Assembly: GCF_014639435.1 (NCBI RefSeq)
Contig: NZ_BMFZ01000001.1
Coordinates: 564,837-628,836, forward strand
From: Hafnia psychrotolerans
GTDB lineage: Bacteria; Pseudomonadota; Gammaproteobacteria; Enterobacterales; Enterobacteriaceae
Direction: 5' to 3'
Length of the DNA: 64,000 nucleotides
The notes under the pieces are model-generated. The model made no database searches, had not been told where the DNA came from, and saw nothing but the letters and a program-made list of their open reading frames with translations. Made by a program: the position numbers and the translations under genes. Of this stretch, positions 37,119 through 45,413 are shown in pieces (position 1 is the stretch's first letter; the number at the start of each line of letters is the position of its first letter).

Positions 37119-38459
37119 TTATTGGCCTTTTTTGTTGATGATCTCAGTGCGTAAAGCCGATACCGCCAGCGCGTGGCCGGGGAATCCTTCATACAACGCA
37201 AAGGCGTGTGCTTTATCGGCCAGCGGCTGATAGCCTTCGCGGGTGACATAGCCCACAGATATACGTTTCATGTAATCGAAAACGGACAGTGGCCCGACGG
37301 TTTTTGCCGCACCGTTTGTCGGTAAAACCGCATTGGGTCCGAGAACGAAATTCCCCAGCGTGATCGGCGTGTAATTACCGAGCAGGATTTCACCGGCATT
37401 GCGGATTTTTCCCATCACGGCCATCGGTTCTTCGGCCAGAATTTCCAGATGCTCCGGCGCGTACTGGTTAACGAATTCAACGGCGGCGGCGAAATCTGCT
37501 GTCAGTACCACGCCGCCGTGGGTTCCGCACAATACCGCCTGTGAGAATCCGGCGCGTTTTTCATCAAGCTGCGCCCAGTAGCCTGGCAATGCGGCGATGG
37601 CTTGTTCCGCCACGCGACGACTGTTGGTGACCAGATAGGCTGAAGAATCCGGACCATGCTCTGATTCGATGATCAGATCCAGCGCCGCCAGTGCGCCGTC
37701 CACACTGTCATCGGCGAGGATCAGGCTTTCGCTTGGCCCGGCCGGAATACCCGGGTCGATAAGGCCGGAGAGCTGACGCTTGGCCGCGACCACCCATGGG
37801 CTGCCGGGACCGACAATTTTCAGACATTTAGGCACGGTCCCGGTACCGAATGCCACGGCTGCCACGCCTTGTGCGCCGCCGCATTTGTAGACTTCAGTGA
37901 TGCCGACAAGACGCGCAGCCACCAGGGTGGCGTCATCGACTTTGCCGTCAGGACCCGGCGGGGTGATGACAATGGCGCGTTTTACGCCCGCGACAACGGC
38001 CGGAATGGTGGTCATCAGTAACACGCTTGGGAATGAGCCTTTGCCACGCGGTACGTAACAGGCGACAGAATCGATCGGGACATGGCGGTCACCGGCGAAT
38101 GCACCGGGGCGGATTTCTTTCATCCACATGTCTTCCGGTTTCTGCGCTTCATGGAAAGCGCGGACGTTTTCGACGGCGAAACGGATCGATTCCACGACTT
38201 TCGGATCGAGGCGTTCAAACGCGGTTTCGAATTCCGTGTCTTCTGCCCGAATGCTCATATGCGGCGCGGTGACGCCATCGAAATCACGCGCAAAACGGCG
38301 CAGGGCGGCATCGCCTTCGGTACGTACGGCTTCGATGATCGGCGCGACGCGTTCAGTGAAAAACGACAAATCGGCTTCCGTGCGTTTGAACAGCTCTGCG
38401 GGCAGTTCGCAAGAACCGCTCAGATCGTGAAAAGTTACGGCTTGGAAAGGTGCAGACAT
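37119..38459 (-). CDS. Divergent histidinol-dehydrogenase paralogue (HisD family)
   Basis: A 446-residue HisD-family protein oxidising an alcohol with NAD+. AGPSESLILADD, ESEHGPDSS and NQYAPEHLEI (catalytic Glu-His) are recognisable. Aligned by eye to E. coli HisD, zinc ligands His262 and His419 and catalytic Glu326/His327 remain. Gln259 is replaced by Glu, Asp360 by Asn (AGDY to LGNF) and His367 by Ala (NHVLPT to NAVLPT). This is not the biosynthetic enzyme; HisD paralogues such as HpsN act on other alcohols. GGAG precedes the ATG at 38459; a TTG two codons upstream is less likely. Confidence 0.8.
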   Translation of the reverse strand: MSAPFQAVTFHDLSGSCELPAELFKRTEADLSFFTERVAPIIEAVRTEGDAALRRFARDFDGVTAPHMSIRAEDTEFETAFERLDPKVVESIRFAVENVRAFHEAQKPEDMWMKEIRPGAFAGDRHVPIDSVACYVPRGKGSFPSVLLMTTIPAVVAGVKRAIVITPPGPDGKVDDATLVAARLVGITEVYKCGGAQGVAAVAFGTGTVPKCLKIVGPGSPWVVAAKRQLSGLIDPGIPAGPSESLILADDSVDGALAALDLIIESEHGPDSSAYLVTNSRRVAEQAIAALPGYWAQLDEKRAGFSQAVLCGTHGGVVLTADFAAAVEFVNQYAPEHLEILAEEPMAVMGKIRNAGEILLGNYTPITLGNFVLGPNAVLPTNGAAKTVGPLSVFDYMKRISVGYVTREGYQPLADKAHAFALYEGFPGHALAVSALRTEIINKKGQ

Positions 38460-38475
38460 GGTCAATCTCCGGTTA

Positions 38476-39246
38476 TCAGGCCAGCGCAGCGTGCGGATGG
38501 CCGCTGCGAATAGTGTGCAGAACCTGGCGTTGCAGGTCGGTGAATTCCGGGCTGGCGATCAGTTCCTCACGGCGCGGACGCGGTAACGGCACGTCGTAAG
38601 TCGCCGCGATCGTGCCGGGGCCCATCACCACGATGCGGTCAGAAAGGTAAACCGCCTCTTCAATATCGTGCGTGACGAACATGACGGTCAGCCGGTGTTG
38701 CTCCCAGATGCCGGTCAGTAATTCCTGCATCTGGTGGCGGGTCATGGCGTCCAGCGCGCCAAAGGGTTCATCCATCAGCAAGATTTTAGGGCGGTAAGAC
38801 AGTGCACGGGCGATGGCAACACGCTGTTTCATGCCACCGGAAAGCTCCGCAGGCCAGGCGTCGGCAAACGGCATCAGCTGAACAAGCTCAAGATGCTGTT
38901 CGGCTTTTTCACGGCATTCGGTCCGGCTGAATCCGGCGGCTTTCAGCGCGAACTCAATGTTCTGCCGCGCTGTCAGCCACGGTAGCAGGGTATATGACTG
39001 AAACACCACGCCCCGGTCGATACCCGCGCCGCGAATGGTTTTGCCATCCACCTGAACGTCGCCGCTGTCGTAATCTTCAAGCCCTGCGGCAATCGACAAT
39101 AAAGTGCTTTTGCCGCAACCGGACGTACCGACCACCGAGACGAATTCGTTATCCGCCAGCGTCAGGCTGATGTCATGCAGCACTTCGCGCGTTTGCTTGC
39201 CAACCTGAAAACTTTTGTGCAGATGGGAAATGGTTAACACCGACAT
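38476..39246 (-). CDS. ABC transporter ATPase, NitT/TauT type (HisD-paralogue operon)
   Basis: A 256-residue ABC ATPase. Walker A GTSGCGKSTLL, VVFQSYTLLPWL, signature LSGGMKQR, Walker B ILLMDEPFGALD and the VTHDIEEA switch region are intact. It belongs to the SsuB/TauB group and is a homologue, not a duplicate, of the ATPase at 26783. It overlaps the permease gene stop and lies 16 bp before the HisD paralogue. Confidence 0.85.
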   Translation of the reverse strand: MSVLTISHLHKSFQVGKQTREVLHDISLTLADNEFVSVVGTSGCGKSTLLSIAAGLEDYDSGDVQVDGKTIRGAGIDRGVVFQSYTLLPWLTARQNIEFALKAAGFSRTECREKAEQHLELVQLMPFADAWPAELSGGMKQRVAIARALSYRPKILLMDEPFGALDAMTRHQMQELLTGIWEQHRLTVMFVTHDIEEAVYLSDRIVVMGPGTIAATYDVPLPRPRREELIASPEFTDLQRQVLHTIRSGHPHAALA

Positions 39247-40055
39247 CAGACGCGCCTCTTGTTGTAGCGGAACAGCACGCGCTCGAGGGCACGCATGATC
39301 TGATCACTGATTAAACCCAGAATGCCCAGTAGCAGGATGTAACCGATGATGGTGTCAGTCTGGAAGAAACGTTGTGACACCACGATGCGGTAACCGAGCC
39401 CGGAGGTGGAGGCCACCAGTTCGGCCAGCACCAGCCACGTCCACGCCCAGCCGAGACTGATGCGCAGGGCGTCCCAGATACCCGGCAGCGCGCCGGGTAA
39501 GACGATACGGAACAAGATTTTGCGATCCGGCATGCCTAACGTGCGGCCTAAGCCGACAAAATCGCCAGGCACTCGTTTCACGGCGTCGATCACCATCAGT
39601 ACCTGCTGGAAGAAGGTACCAATCCAGATGATCAGGAATTTCTGCACATCGTCAGTGCCGGTCCACAGAATGGTCAGCGGCACGAACGCCACCACCGGCA
39701 TATAACGAATGAAATCCACCAGCGGTTCGGTCAGCGCTTTGAAGAAGCCGTAACAACCCGCCAGTACGCCAATCACAATCGACATCACCGAGGAGATCGC
39801 GAAGGCGATACTGATGCGGTACAGGCTGCTTTTAATGTCGCTCCACAATGTACCGTCCTGCGCCAGACTGACCATTTTCAGCCAGACATCAGTCAGTTTG
39901 GGTAGGAAAATTGGCGGGATCGCGCCGCTGCTTGTTGCCAGTCCCCAGGCCATAAACAGGATAATGAACAGCGTGACCGCAATGCCGACGAACAATTTGC
40001 GCGACGGCAGGCGGCCAATCACCATCAGATTGAGCGGTTTTCGACGCGAGCTCAT
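39246..40055 (-). CDS. ABC transporter permease, NitT/TauT type (HisD-paralogue operon)
   Basis: A 269-residue inner-membrane permease with six hydrophobic segments. GLGRTLGMPDRKILFRIVLPGALPGI is the EAA coupling loop. The first helix begins after a basic cytosolic tail (SSRRKPLNLMVIGRLPSRK). It overlaps both neighbours by a few bases, so the three transporter genes are tightly coupled. Confidence 0.85.
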   Translation of the reverse strand: MSSRRKPLNLMVIGRLPSRKLFVGIAVTLFIILFMAWGLATSSGAIPPIFLPKLTDVWLKMVSLAQDGTLWSDIKSSLYRISIAFAISSVMSIVIGVLAGCYGFFKALTEPLVDFIRYMPVVAFVPLTILWTGTDDVQKFLIIWIGTFFQQVLMVIDAVKRVPGDFVGLGRTLGMPDRKILFRIVLPGALPGIWDALRISLGWAWTWLVLAELVASTSGLGYRIVVSQRFFQTDTIIGYILLLGILGLISDQIMRALERVLFRYNKRRV

Positions 40056-41065
40056 GGCAGGCTGTTCACGAAGCTGGCGTCAATCACCTCAGCGGCGGTC
40101 ACCGGTTTAGGAATAAGACCGGCGGCGGTGGCGGCTTTCAACACGTGGGTAAAAGTCTGGTCAGCGAAGGTGTGGCTGAGTACCTGTTTGTTTTCTGCCA
40201 GCGAGTAATATTTGACGCCGTCAAACGCGGTTTCCAGATCAGCAGGCGTTGCGCCAACGGCTTTGGCGATAATCGCGCGATCTGCCGTGGTATTGGCCTG
40301 ATAATGGGTCAGAGCGGCATCCCAGCTTTTAATCAGCGCGGCGATCTGTCCCGGTTTTTCTTTCAGCACGGAATCACGGACCACCAGCACATCGCCAATC
40401 AGGCCGGGGTCAGAAGACCCGCTGTAGAGCATTTTCAGCGACGGATCCTGTTTTTTCGCGGCAGAAATGTAGGGTTCGTAAGTCACGGCAGCGGTTACGC
40501 GTTTGGCGATCAGCGCGCTGCCTGCAGAATCAGCGGGCATCGGTACCGGCGTGATATCGCTCCATTTCAGCCCTGCGGCATTAACCGCGCTGTGCAGCAG
40601 AATGTCGCTGGTGGTGCCTTCTTCAAAGGCCACCTGTTTGCCTTTCAGATCTTTGAGCGTGGTGATGTCTTTACCGACCAGTAGGGCGTCTGCGGTTTCG
40701 CTTTGATCAAGCAACAGCACGATTTTGACCGGTAAACCGGCTGAGACCATCGCCATTGCGGTGTGCGTGGCAATGTTTGCACCGTCGATCTGGCCGCTGG
40801 CTAAGGCGGCGTTGATGTCTTTATCTTCGGCGAAATTAATGATATCGACCTTTTCCAGCCCCTGTTGTTTAAAAATGCCCTGACTTTGTGCAACGTGCCA
40901 CTGGCCGTAGCCCAGCCAGGGCTCGATCCCCATTTTGAACGTGCCGGTTTCCGGCGCGGCCGCGATTGCTGACGTGTTCAGGCTGAAGGTACCGAGTACG
41001 CTCAGGCAGCAGGCCAGTGCCAGTTTGCTTTTGAAGAAGTCGGTTAAGGTCTGAGAAGGTGACAT
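40052..41065 (-). CDS. ABC transporter periplasmic binding protein, NitT/TauT type (HisD-paralogue operon)
   Basis: A 337-residue exported binding protein with a signal peptide (hydrophobic LALACCLSVLGTFSL, likely cleaved near SAIAAA). The mature protein has MGIEPWLGYGQWHVAQSQGIF and LKDLKGKQVAFEEGTTSD, typical of SsuA/TauA-like proteins. The ligand is unknown; sulfonates, amines and pyrimidines are handled by relatives. The ATG at 41065 has GAGGAAA 2 bp upstream of the AT spacer; an earlier TTG at 41095 is in frame but less likely. A HutC-type operator lies 60-75 bp upstream. Confidence 0.82.
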   Translation of the reverse strand: MSPSQTLTDFFKSKLALACCLSVLGTFSLNTSAIAAAPETGTFKMGIEPWLGYGQWHVAQSQGIFKQQGLEKVDIINFAEDKDINAALASGQIDGANIATHTAMAMVSAGLPVKIVLLLDQSETADALLVGKDITTLKDLKGKQVAFEEGTTSDILLHSAVNAAGLKWSDITPVPMPADSAGSALIAKRVTAAVTYEPYISAAKKQDPSLKMLYSGSSDPGLIGDVLVVRDSVLKEKPGQIAALIKSWDAALTHYQANTTADRAIIAKAVGATPADLETAFDGVKYYSLAENKQVLSHTFADQTFTHVLKAATAAGLIPKPVTAAEVIDASFVNSLP

Positions 41066-41124
41066 AATTTCCTCGCTTGGTGTGGGAAGAGACAAAGACA
41101 GCTAAAAAAATTCTAATGTGCAAC

Positions 41125-41140
41125 CCTGTATAGACAAGTT
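41125..41140. promoter_or_regulatory. HutC-type operator of the HisD-paralogue/ABC operon
   Basis: CCTGTATAGACAAGTT, identical over all 16 bases to the reverse complement of the hutH site at 27661-27676. It lies 60 bp upstream of the first gene of the leftward operon, a normal promoter position. It ties this operon to histidine regulation. Confidence 0.7.
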
Positions 41141-41361
41141 GATTAAGCAATTACTACGCCACAGTTGAAATCGCGGAAGGAAATCAGGCAGGGCTTTGAT
41201 GTTATACATTTTTAGAGAATTAATGAGAAGAAGGTAAACGAACCTATGAATAAAAGTGATAACTTGCACCACAAGATGACTTTCATTGCTCTTATATGGA
41301 GCAGTTCTGCGTTACGCGTAAGGGCTGAAGGGCTGGTTTTAAATTTAAAAAGTTACATCGG

Positions 41362-41705
41362 TAGGCGCTGTTCGCCCTTCTCAGGGGAAAACCCTTGCCA
41401 TCATGCAGGTCAGTGGCGGATCACAGTCGTTTAATGCCCTGAATCAGATGCGCATTCTTGGCCGATGGATGCGCATGATCACCATCCCGAATCAGTCCTC
41501 CGTCGCCAAGGCATTTCTGGAGTTCGATGAAAACGGCAGAATGAAGCCTTCCGCTTATTACGACCGCATTGTCGACGTAATGGAAGAGCTGATGAAATTT
41601 ACGTTGTTAACCCGTGGCAATGCTGAATACCTGGTTGACCGTTACAGCGAACGCAAAGAAAGTGCCGCCGACCTGTCAGCCAGAGTTAACCAGAAAAGCA
41701 TTTGA
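41362..41705 (+). pseudogene. arsH: 5'-truncated arsH
   Basis: Reading from about 41362 gives [20 protein letters not shown] and onward through [14 protein letters not shown] and [22 protein letters not shown], ending [16 protein letters not shown]. This is the C-terminal half of ArsH, an NADPH-dependent flavoprotein that oxidises trivalent organoarsenicals. The first ~120 residues, including the flavodoxin-like nucleotide site, are missing; homology begins abruptly near 41362. The upstream 220 bp (41141-41361) hold no recognisable gene. An internal ATG at 41403 could express only a non-functional 100-residue piece. Confidence 0.8.
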
Positions 41706-41842
41706 GAGTGTCACATCCTGCATGTAGTGTCGCGGCTGTGCAGCACGCGCAGCTATAGCCTGATGAACGCATCCGGTTAATAAAGCAGAGTCGTCATAAT
41801 TATCCTGTAATCTCCCCGTTTTTGCCCGAAGGAGCATTCACG

Positions 41843-43024
41843 TTGGAACTGGTTATTGTAAAGGGTAGGGTGACGTTATTCGTGGGGTTAACCCAGCTGA
41901 TTAACTGGGGCATTACCTTTTACTTGCTGGGCGCATTTGGGCAGGCTATCGGCAGGGAGCTGGGATGGACGCAGGTGATGACCTATTCCGGGCAGACGCT
42001 GGCCATGGGCGTAATGGGATTCACCTCGCCCTTTTCCGGCAAGTTATTGAGACACCTGGGTGGAAAAAAGATGATGGCCAGCGGCATCGTGCTGAACGCC
42101 ATCGGATGTCTGTTGTTAGCGGCCAGTCAGGGGCCCCTGAGCTACTGGACTGCTTGGGTTATCATGGGCGCAGGGATGCGATTGTCTCTTTATGACGCCG
42201 CCTTCGCCGTGCTGGTGGATATCGCGGGGCCATCGGCACGAAAATCCATGACGCAGGTAACGCTGCTGGGCGGTCTTGCTTCTGTGGCCTTCTGGCCGGT
42301 AGGTTCGTGGCTTTTAACGGTGATGGGGTGGCGTGCCGGCACGGTATGCTATGGGCTGTTTGCGCTGATGAGCCTTCTCTTACTCCGTTGTCTGCCCGAT
42401 AAAACGCCATCGCCAGCGATTTCTGTTACCCAACCAACTCCGTCCTCCTGTGGGGTAGTCGACGACAGCAACCGTTGGTCTGGCTGGATTTACGCCGCTC
42501 TGATGGCCTTGCTGAGCTTTCTCTCCACGGGGATTTCCGCGCATCTCCCCGCCATGCTCGCAGGCTTCGGCGTACCGGTATTGGTTGGCACACTCTGGGG
42601 TGTCGGTCAGGTCAGCGCCCGCCTGAGCGACGTTTTTATGGGCGCAAAAGGTTCGCCGTTGGGGCTGAATATGCTGGTGGGCGGTATGTTACCTTTCTGT
42701 TTTGTGTTCAGCCTGTTTAGTGTCCACTCCACCGTTTACGCGGCTCTCTTCGTGTTAAGTTATGGTGCAGCCAACGGCCTGTCGACGCTGGCTCGGGCTA
42801 CTTTACCCCTCATTCTGTTCGATAAACATCTGTATGCGGACAAACTCGGTACACTTCTGATGCCGAGCTTTTTCCTTTCCGCTCTGGCACCGGCCATCTA
42901 TGCCAGCCTTCTGGACGCCATGGGCATTTATGGCACCTTGCTGTTTTCCCTGTCCATTTCACTGATAATTACTATCCTTAGCGTCGCTCTTTCGTTTAGG
43001 GTGCGGTACAGGCAGGGTGCATGA
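41843..43024 (+). CDS. MFS transporter of the arsenic cluster
   Basis: An MFS protein of about 393 residues with 11-12 hydrophobic segments, related to proteins commonly found in ars clusters but not to ArsB. GKLLRHLGGKKMMASG is the loop 2-3 motif. Substrate unknown; possibly arsenic adducts or an unrelated metabolite. No ATG fits the beginning: TTG at 41843 lies 9 bp after GGAG, while an earlier TTG at 41822 is also in frame. Convergent with the arsC genes. The gap 41706-41842 holds no gene. Confidence 0.65.
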   Translation: MELVIVKGRVTLFVGLTQLINWGITFYLLGAFGQAIGRELGWTQVMTYSGQTLAMGVMGFTSPFSGKLLRHLGGKKMMASGIVLNAIGCLLLAASQGPLSYWTAWVIMGAGMRLSLYDAAFAVLVDIAGPSARKSMTQVTLLGGLASVAFWPVGSWLLTVMGWRAGTVCYGLFALMSLLLLRCLPDKTPSPAISVTQPTPSSCGVVDDSNRWSGWIYAALMALLSFLSTGISAHLPAMLAGFGVPVLVGTLWGVGQVSARLSDVFMGAKGSPLGLNMLVGGMLPFCFVFSLFSVHSTVYAALFVLSYGAANGLSTLARATLPLILFDKHLYADKLGTLLMPSFFLSALAPAIYASLLDAMGIYGTLLFSLSISLIITILSVALSFRVRYRQGA

Positions 43025-43094
43025 AAGGAGAAAGCCGCTGAGAAGAAAACCGTGCGCGAGCCTCAGCAGGCTGTCAGGTAAGTCACGCTTAGGC

Positions 43095-43592
43095 TTAATT
43101 ATCGCTGCCCCATTGTCGAAGCTGGGCCTGAAGTGACATGCGTTCAATTTTATCCATTGGCAGGCTGACGAACAATCTCAGCCGGGTAGCTATTTGTTTT
43201 TCAACTTTCACAAATCCCCGAATACGTTCTTCTTCATTCCCCTCAATGGCGGTAGGATCAGGGAACCCCCAGTGTGCCGTTATCGGTTGCCCCGGCATCA
43301 CCGGACAGCCTTCACCGGCGGTTTTATCGCAGAGCGTAAAGATAAAATCCATGTGCGGGACATCACTGCCGGTAAAATGCTCTAACCCCTTGCTGTAAAG
43401 CGATGATGTATCCATCCCCTGCCTGGTCAGTACCTCCAGCGTAAGGGGATGAGGTGTGTCCATCGGTGCGCTGCCTGCGCTGAAAGCCTCAAATTTATCT
43501 CCGGCCATCGTATTGAGCAGCGCTTCGGCAAACAGGCTTCTGGCTGCGTTGCCCGAACACACGAATAGAACCCGATATTTTTTCATAGCCAT
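43095..43592 (-). CDS. arsC: Arsenate reductase, low-molecular-weight phosphatase type
   Basis: A 165-residue LMW protein-tyrosine-phosphatase-fold arsenate reductase. VLFVCSGNAARSLFAEALLN near the N-terminus is the CX5R phosphate/arsenate loop, and DFIFTLCDKTAGEGCPVMPG (near 85-100) supplies the resolving cysteines. HWGFPDPTAIEG holds the general-acid Asp. It is thioredoxin- or mycothiol-linked in relatives. It reduces As(V) to As(III) independently of the glutaredoxin-type ArsC encoded next to it. A 10-bp stem-loop (43614-43639) separates the two genes. Confidence 0.85.
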   Translation of the reverse strand: MAMKKYRVLFVCSGNAARSLFAEALLNTMAGDKFEAFSAGSAPMDTPHPLTLEVLTRQGMDTSSLYSKGLEHFTGSDVPHMDFIFTLCDKTAGEGCPVMPGQPITAHWGFPDPTAIEGNEEERIRGFVKVEKQIATRLRLFVSLPMDKIERMSLQAQLRQWGSDN

Positions 43593-43613
43593 TCTTTTAC
43601 CCCTTAGGTAAGA

Positions 43614-43639
43614 AAGGCAACCCGTTTATGGGTTGCCTT
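43614..43639. terminator. Stem-loop between the two arsC genes
   Basis: Perfect 10-bp stem AAGGCAACCC / GGGTTGCCTT with a 6-base loop. It may end the main ars transcript after the glutaredoxin-linked arsC, leaving the second reductase with lower or separate expression. Confidence 0.6.
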
Positions 43640-43654
43640 CCGTTTCACTCCGGT

Positions 43655-44083
43655 TTATTTAGAAACCCGCTTTCCCTGGGCATCAACTACGGCTTCGCCG
43701 TCTTCTTTGGAGAAGGCGCCTTGCTGTGCGTCCGGCAGAATATCCAAAACCACCTCCGACGGGCGACACAGTTTGGTGCCCAGCGGCGTCACGACGATCG
43801 GACGGTTGATCAGGAGAGGATATTGCAACATGTAGTCCACCAGTTGCTCATCACTGAACGTATCTTCATTCAGGCCCAGTTCCTCATAAGGTTCGACATT
43901 TTTTCTCAGCAGTGACCTCACTGAAATACCCATGTCGCCGATAAGCTTGACGAGTTCATCGCGGCCCGGCGGTGTTTCAAGATAGTGAATAACGGTCGGC
44001 TCAACACCGCTGTTGCGGATGAGTTCAAGCGTGTTACGCGAGGTGCCGCAGGCTGGATTATGATAAATCGTGATAGAGGTCAT
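43655..44083 (-). CDS. arsC: Arsenate reductase, glutaredoxin-linked (ArsC)
   Basis: A 142-residue plasmid R773-type ArsC. The catalytic Cys12 is in YHNPACGTSRNTL and the anion-binding arginines are in LINRPIVVTPLGTKLCRPSE. It reduces arsenate to arsenite with glutathione and glutaredoxin, feeding the ArsB/ArsA pump. It lies directly downstream of arsB in the arsRDABC order, with a conventional ribosome site. Confidence 0.92.
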   Translation of the reverse strand: MTSITIYHNPACGTSRNTLELIRNSGVEPTVIHYLETPPGRDELVKLIGDMGISVRSLLRKNVEPYEELGLNEDTFSDEQLVDYMLQYPLLINRPIVVTPLGTKLCRPSEVVLDILPDAQQGAFSKEDGEAVVDAQGKRVSK

Positions 44084-44147
44084 AACGGTGCTCTCTTGTG
44101 AGTAAGGCCCGCAGTGACGTTACGGCGGGCGGGTAGTCAGGGGTGAA

Positions 44148-45365
44148 TTAATGGGCGAACGATAAGCGTAAGGCAAGGGCGGCCAGCGTTACAAACAGCA
44201 CCGGGAGAGTCATCACAATGCCGACCCGGAAGTAATATCCCCAGGTGATCTTAATGTCTTTCTGCGACAACACGTGGAGCCATAGCAGGGTGGCCAGGCT
44301 GCCGATTGGGGTGATTTTTGGTCCCAAATCACTGCCGATAACGTTGGCATAAATCATGGCCTCTTTGATCACGCCCGCCGCACTGCTACCTTCAATGGAC
44401 AGCGCGCCGATCAGCACCGTCGGCATGTTGTTCATGATGGAGGAGAGGAAGGCGGTCAGGAAGCCCGTGCCCAGGGTCGCGACCCACAGACCTTGCTCAG
44501 CAAAGCGGTCGAGGATCAGTGACAGGTAATCGGTCAGGCCGGCGTTGCGCAGGCCGTATACCACCAGGTACATACCCAGAGAGAAAATGACGATTTGCCA
44601 CGGGGCGCCGCGCAGCACCTTGCCGGTGTTGATCGCATGACCGCGCTTTGCCACGATAAACAGAATAAGTGCGCCCACCGCCGCGACGGCACTGACCGGC
44701 ACGCCCAGCGGCTCCAGCCCAAAGAACCCGATCAACAGCAGCAGTAGCACAAACCAGCCCGTTTTAAAGGTCAGGGTATCCTTGATAGCTTCGCGTGGTT
44801 CCGGCAATTTAGACACGTCATAGGTGGCAGGAATGTCTTTACGGAAAAACAGGTGCAGCATGGCCAGCGTTGCCACGATGGCTGCAATGTCGACAGGCAC
44901 CATGATCGAGGCATAGTCGTTGAACCCGATCTTGAAAAAGTCGGCGGAGACAATATTCACCAGGTTTGACACGATAAGCGGCAGGCTGGCACTGTCGGCG
45001 ATGAATCCCGCCGCCATCACAAAGGCCAGCGTCGCGCCGCGACTGAAGCCCAATGCCAGCAGCATGGCAATAACGATTGGCGTGAGAATGAGCGCGGCCC
45101 CGTCGTTGGCAAAGAGCGCGGCAACCGAAGCACCGAGCAGGACAATGTAGGTAAACAGCAGACGCCCCCGGCCGTTGCCCCACCGCGCGGTGGCCGTCGC
45201 ATTCCACACAATGTTCCACACGACGGGAATGTCGCCAACGTGGACCACGCCAGAGACCAAAGCCAGCGCGGCGCCGATAATGGCGCTCCAGCCGATACCC
45301 AGGCCTTTAGGCTGCCAGATAACTAACACAATCGTCAGAACAAAAATCGCCCCTGCTAACCACAT
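44148..45365 (-). CDS. arsB: Arsenite efflux pump ArsB with an apparent 24-residue in-frame deletion
   Basis: A 405-residue ArsB arsenite/H+ antiporter, against 429 for the R773 family type. The start [21 protein letters not shown] (after GGAGAGAAAGT) and nearly all helices match well. However, [11 protein letters not shown] runs directly into [13 protein letters not shown]. In family members about 24 residues of a hydrophobic helix (the IAVIIISLLLDESGFF region) sit between. The reading frame stays open. The junction at 45180-45193 is the palindrome CCACCGCGCGGTGG. Loss of one membrane helix should disturb topology, so the pump may be inactive unless this is an assembly error. Confidence 0.85.
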   Translation of the reverse strand: MWLAGAIFVLTIVLVIWQPKGLGIGWSAIIGAALALVSGVVHVGDIPVVWNIVWNATATARWGNGRGRLLFTYIVLLGASVAALFANDGAALILTPIVIAMLLALGFSRGATLAFVMAAGFIADSASLPLIVSNLVNIVSADFFKIGFNDYASIMVPVDIAAIVATLAMLHLFFRKDIPATYDVSKLPEPREAIKDTLTFKTGWFVLLLLLIGFFGLEPLGVPVSAVAAVGALILFIVAKRGHAINTGKVLRGAPWQIVIFSLGMYLVVYGLRNAGLTDYLSLILDRFAEQGLWVATLGTGFLTAFLSSIMNNMPTVLIGALSIEGSSAAGVIKEAMIYANVIGSDLGPKITPIGSLATLLWLHVLSQKDIKITWGYYFRVGIVMTLPVLFVTLAALALRLSFAH

Positions 45366-45413
45366 ACTTTCTCTCCTGCGCGGAACAGTTATGCCCGCCC
45401 GCAATGCCGTTTA

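Noticed and set aside
37119..38459. Biosynthetic histidinol dehydrogenase of the his operon
   Set aside because: No other his biosynthesis genes adjoin except a HisC-like enzyme; two zinc-ligand positions and His367 are changed and the operon is transport-linked.
41246..41434. Possible 62-residue gene upstream of the arsH remnant
   Set aside because: It runs into the arsH remnant in another frame and has no recognisable similarity; probably chance, although a weak ribosome site exists.
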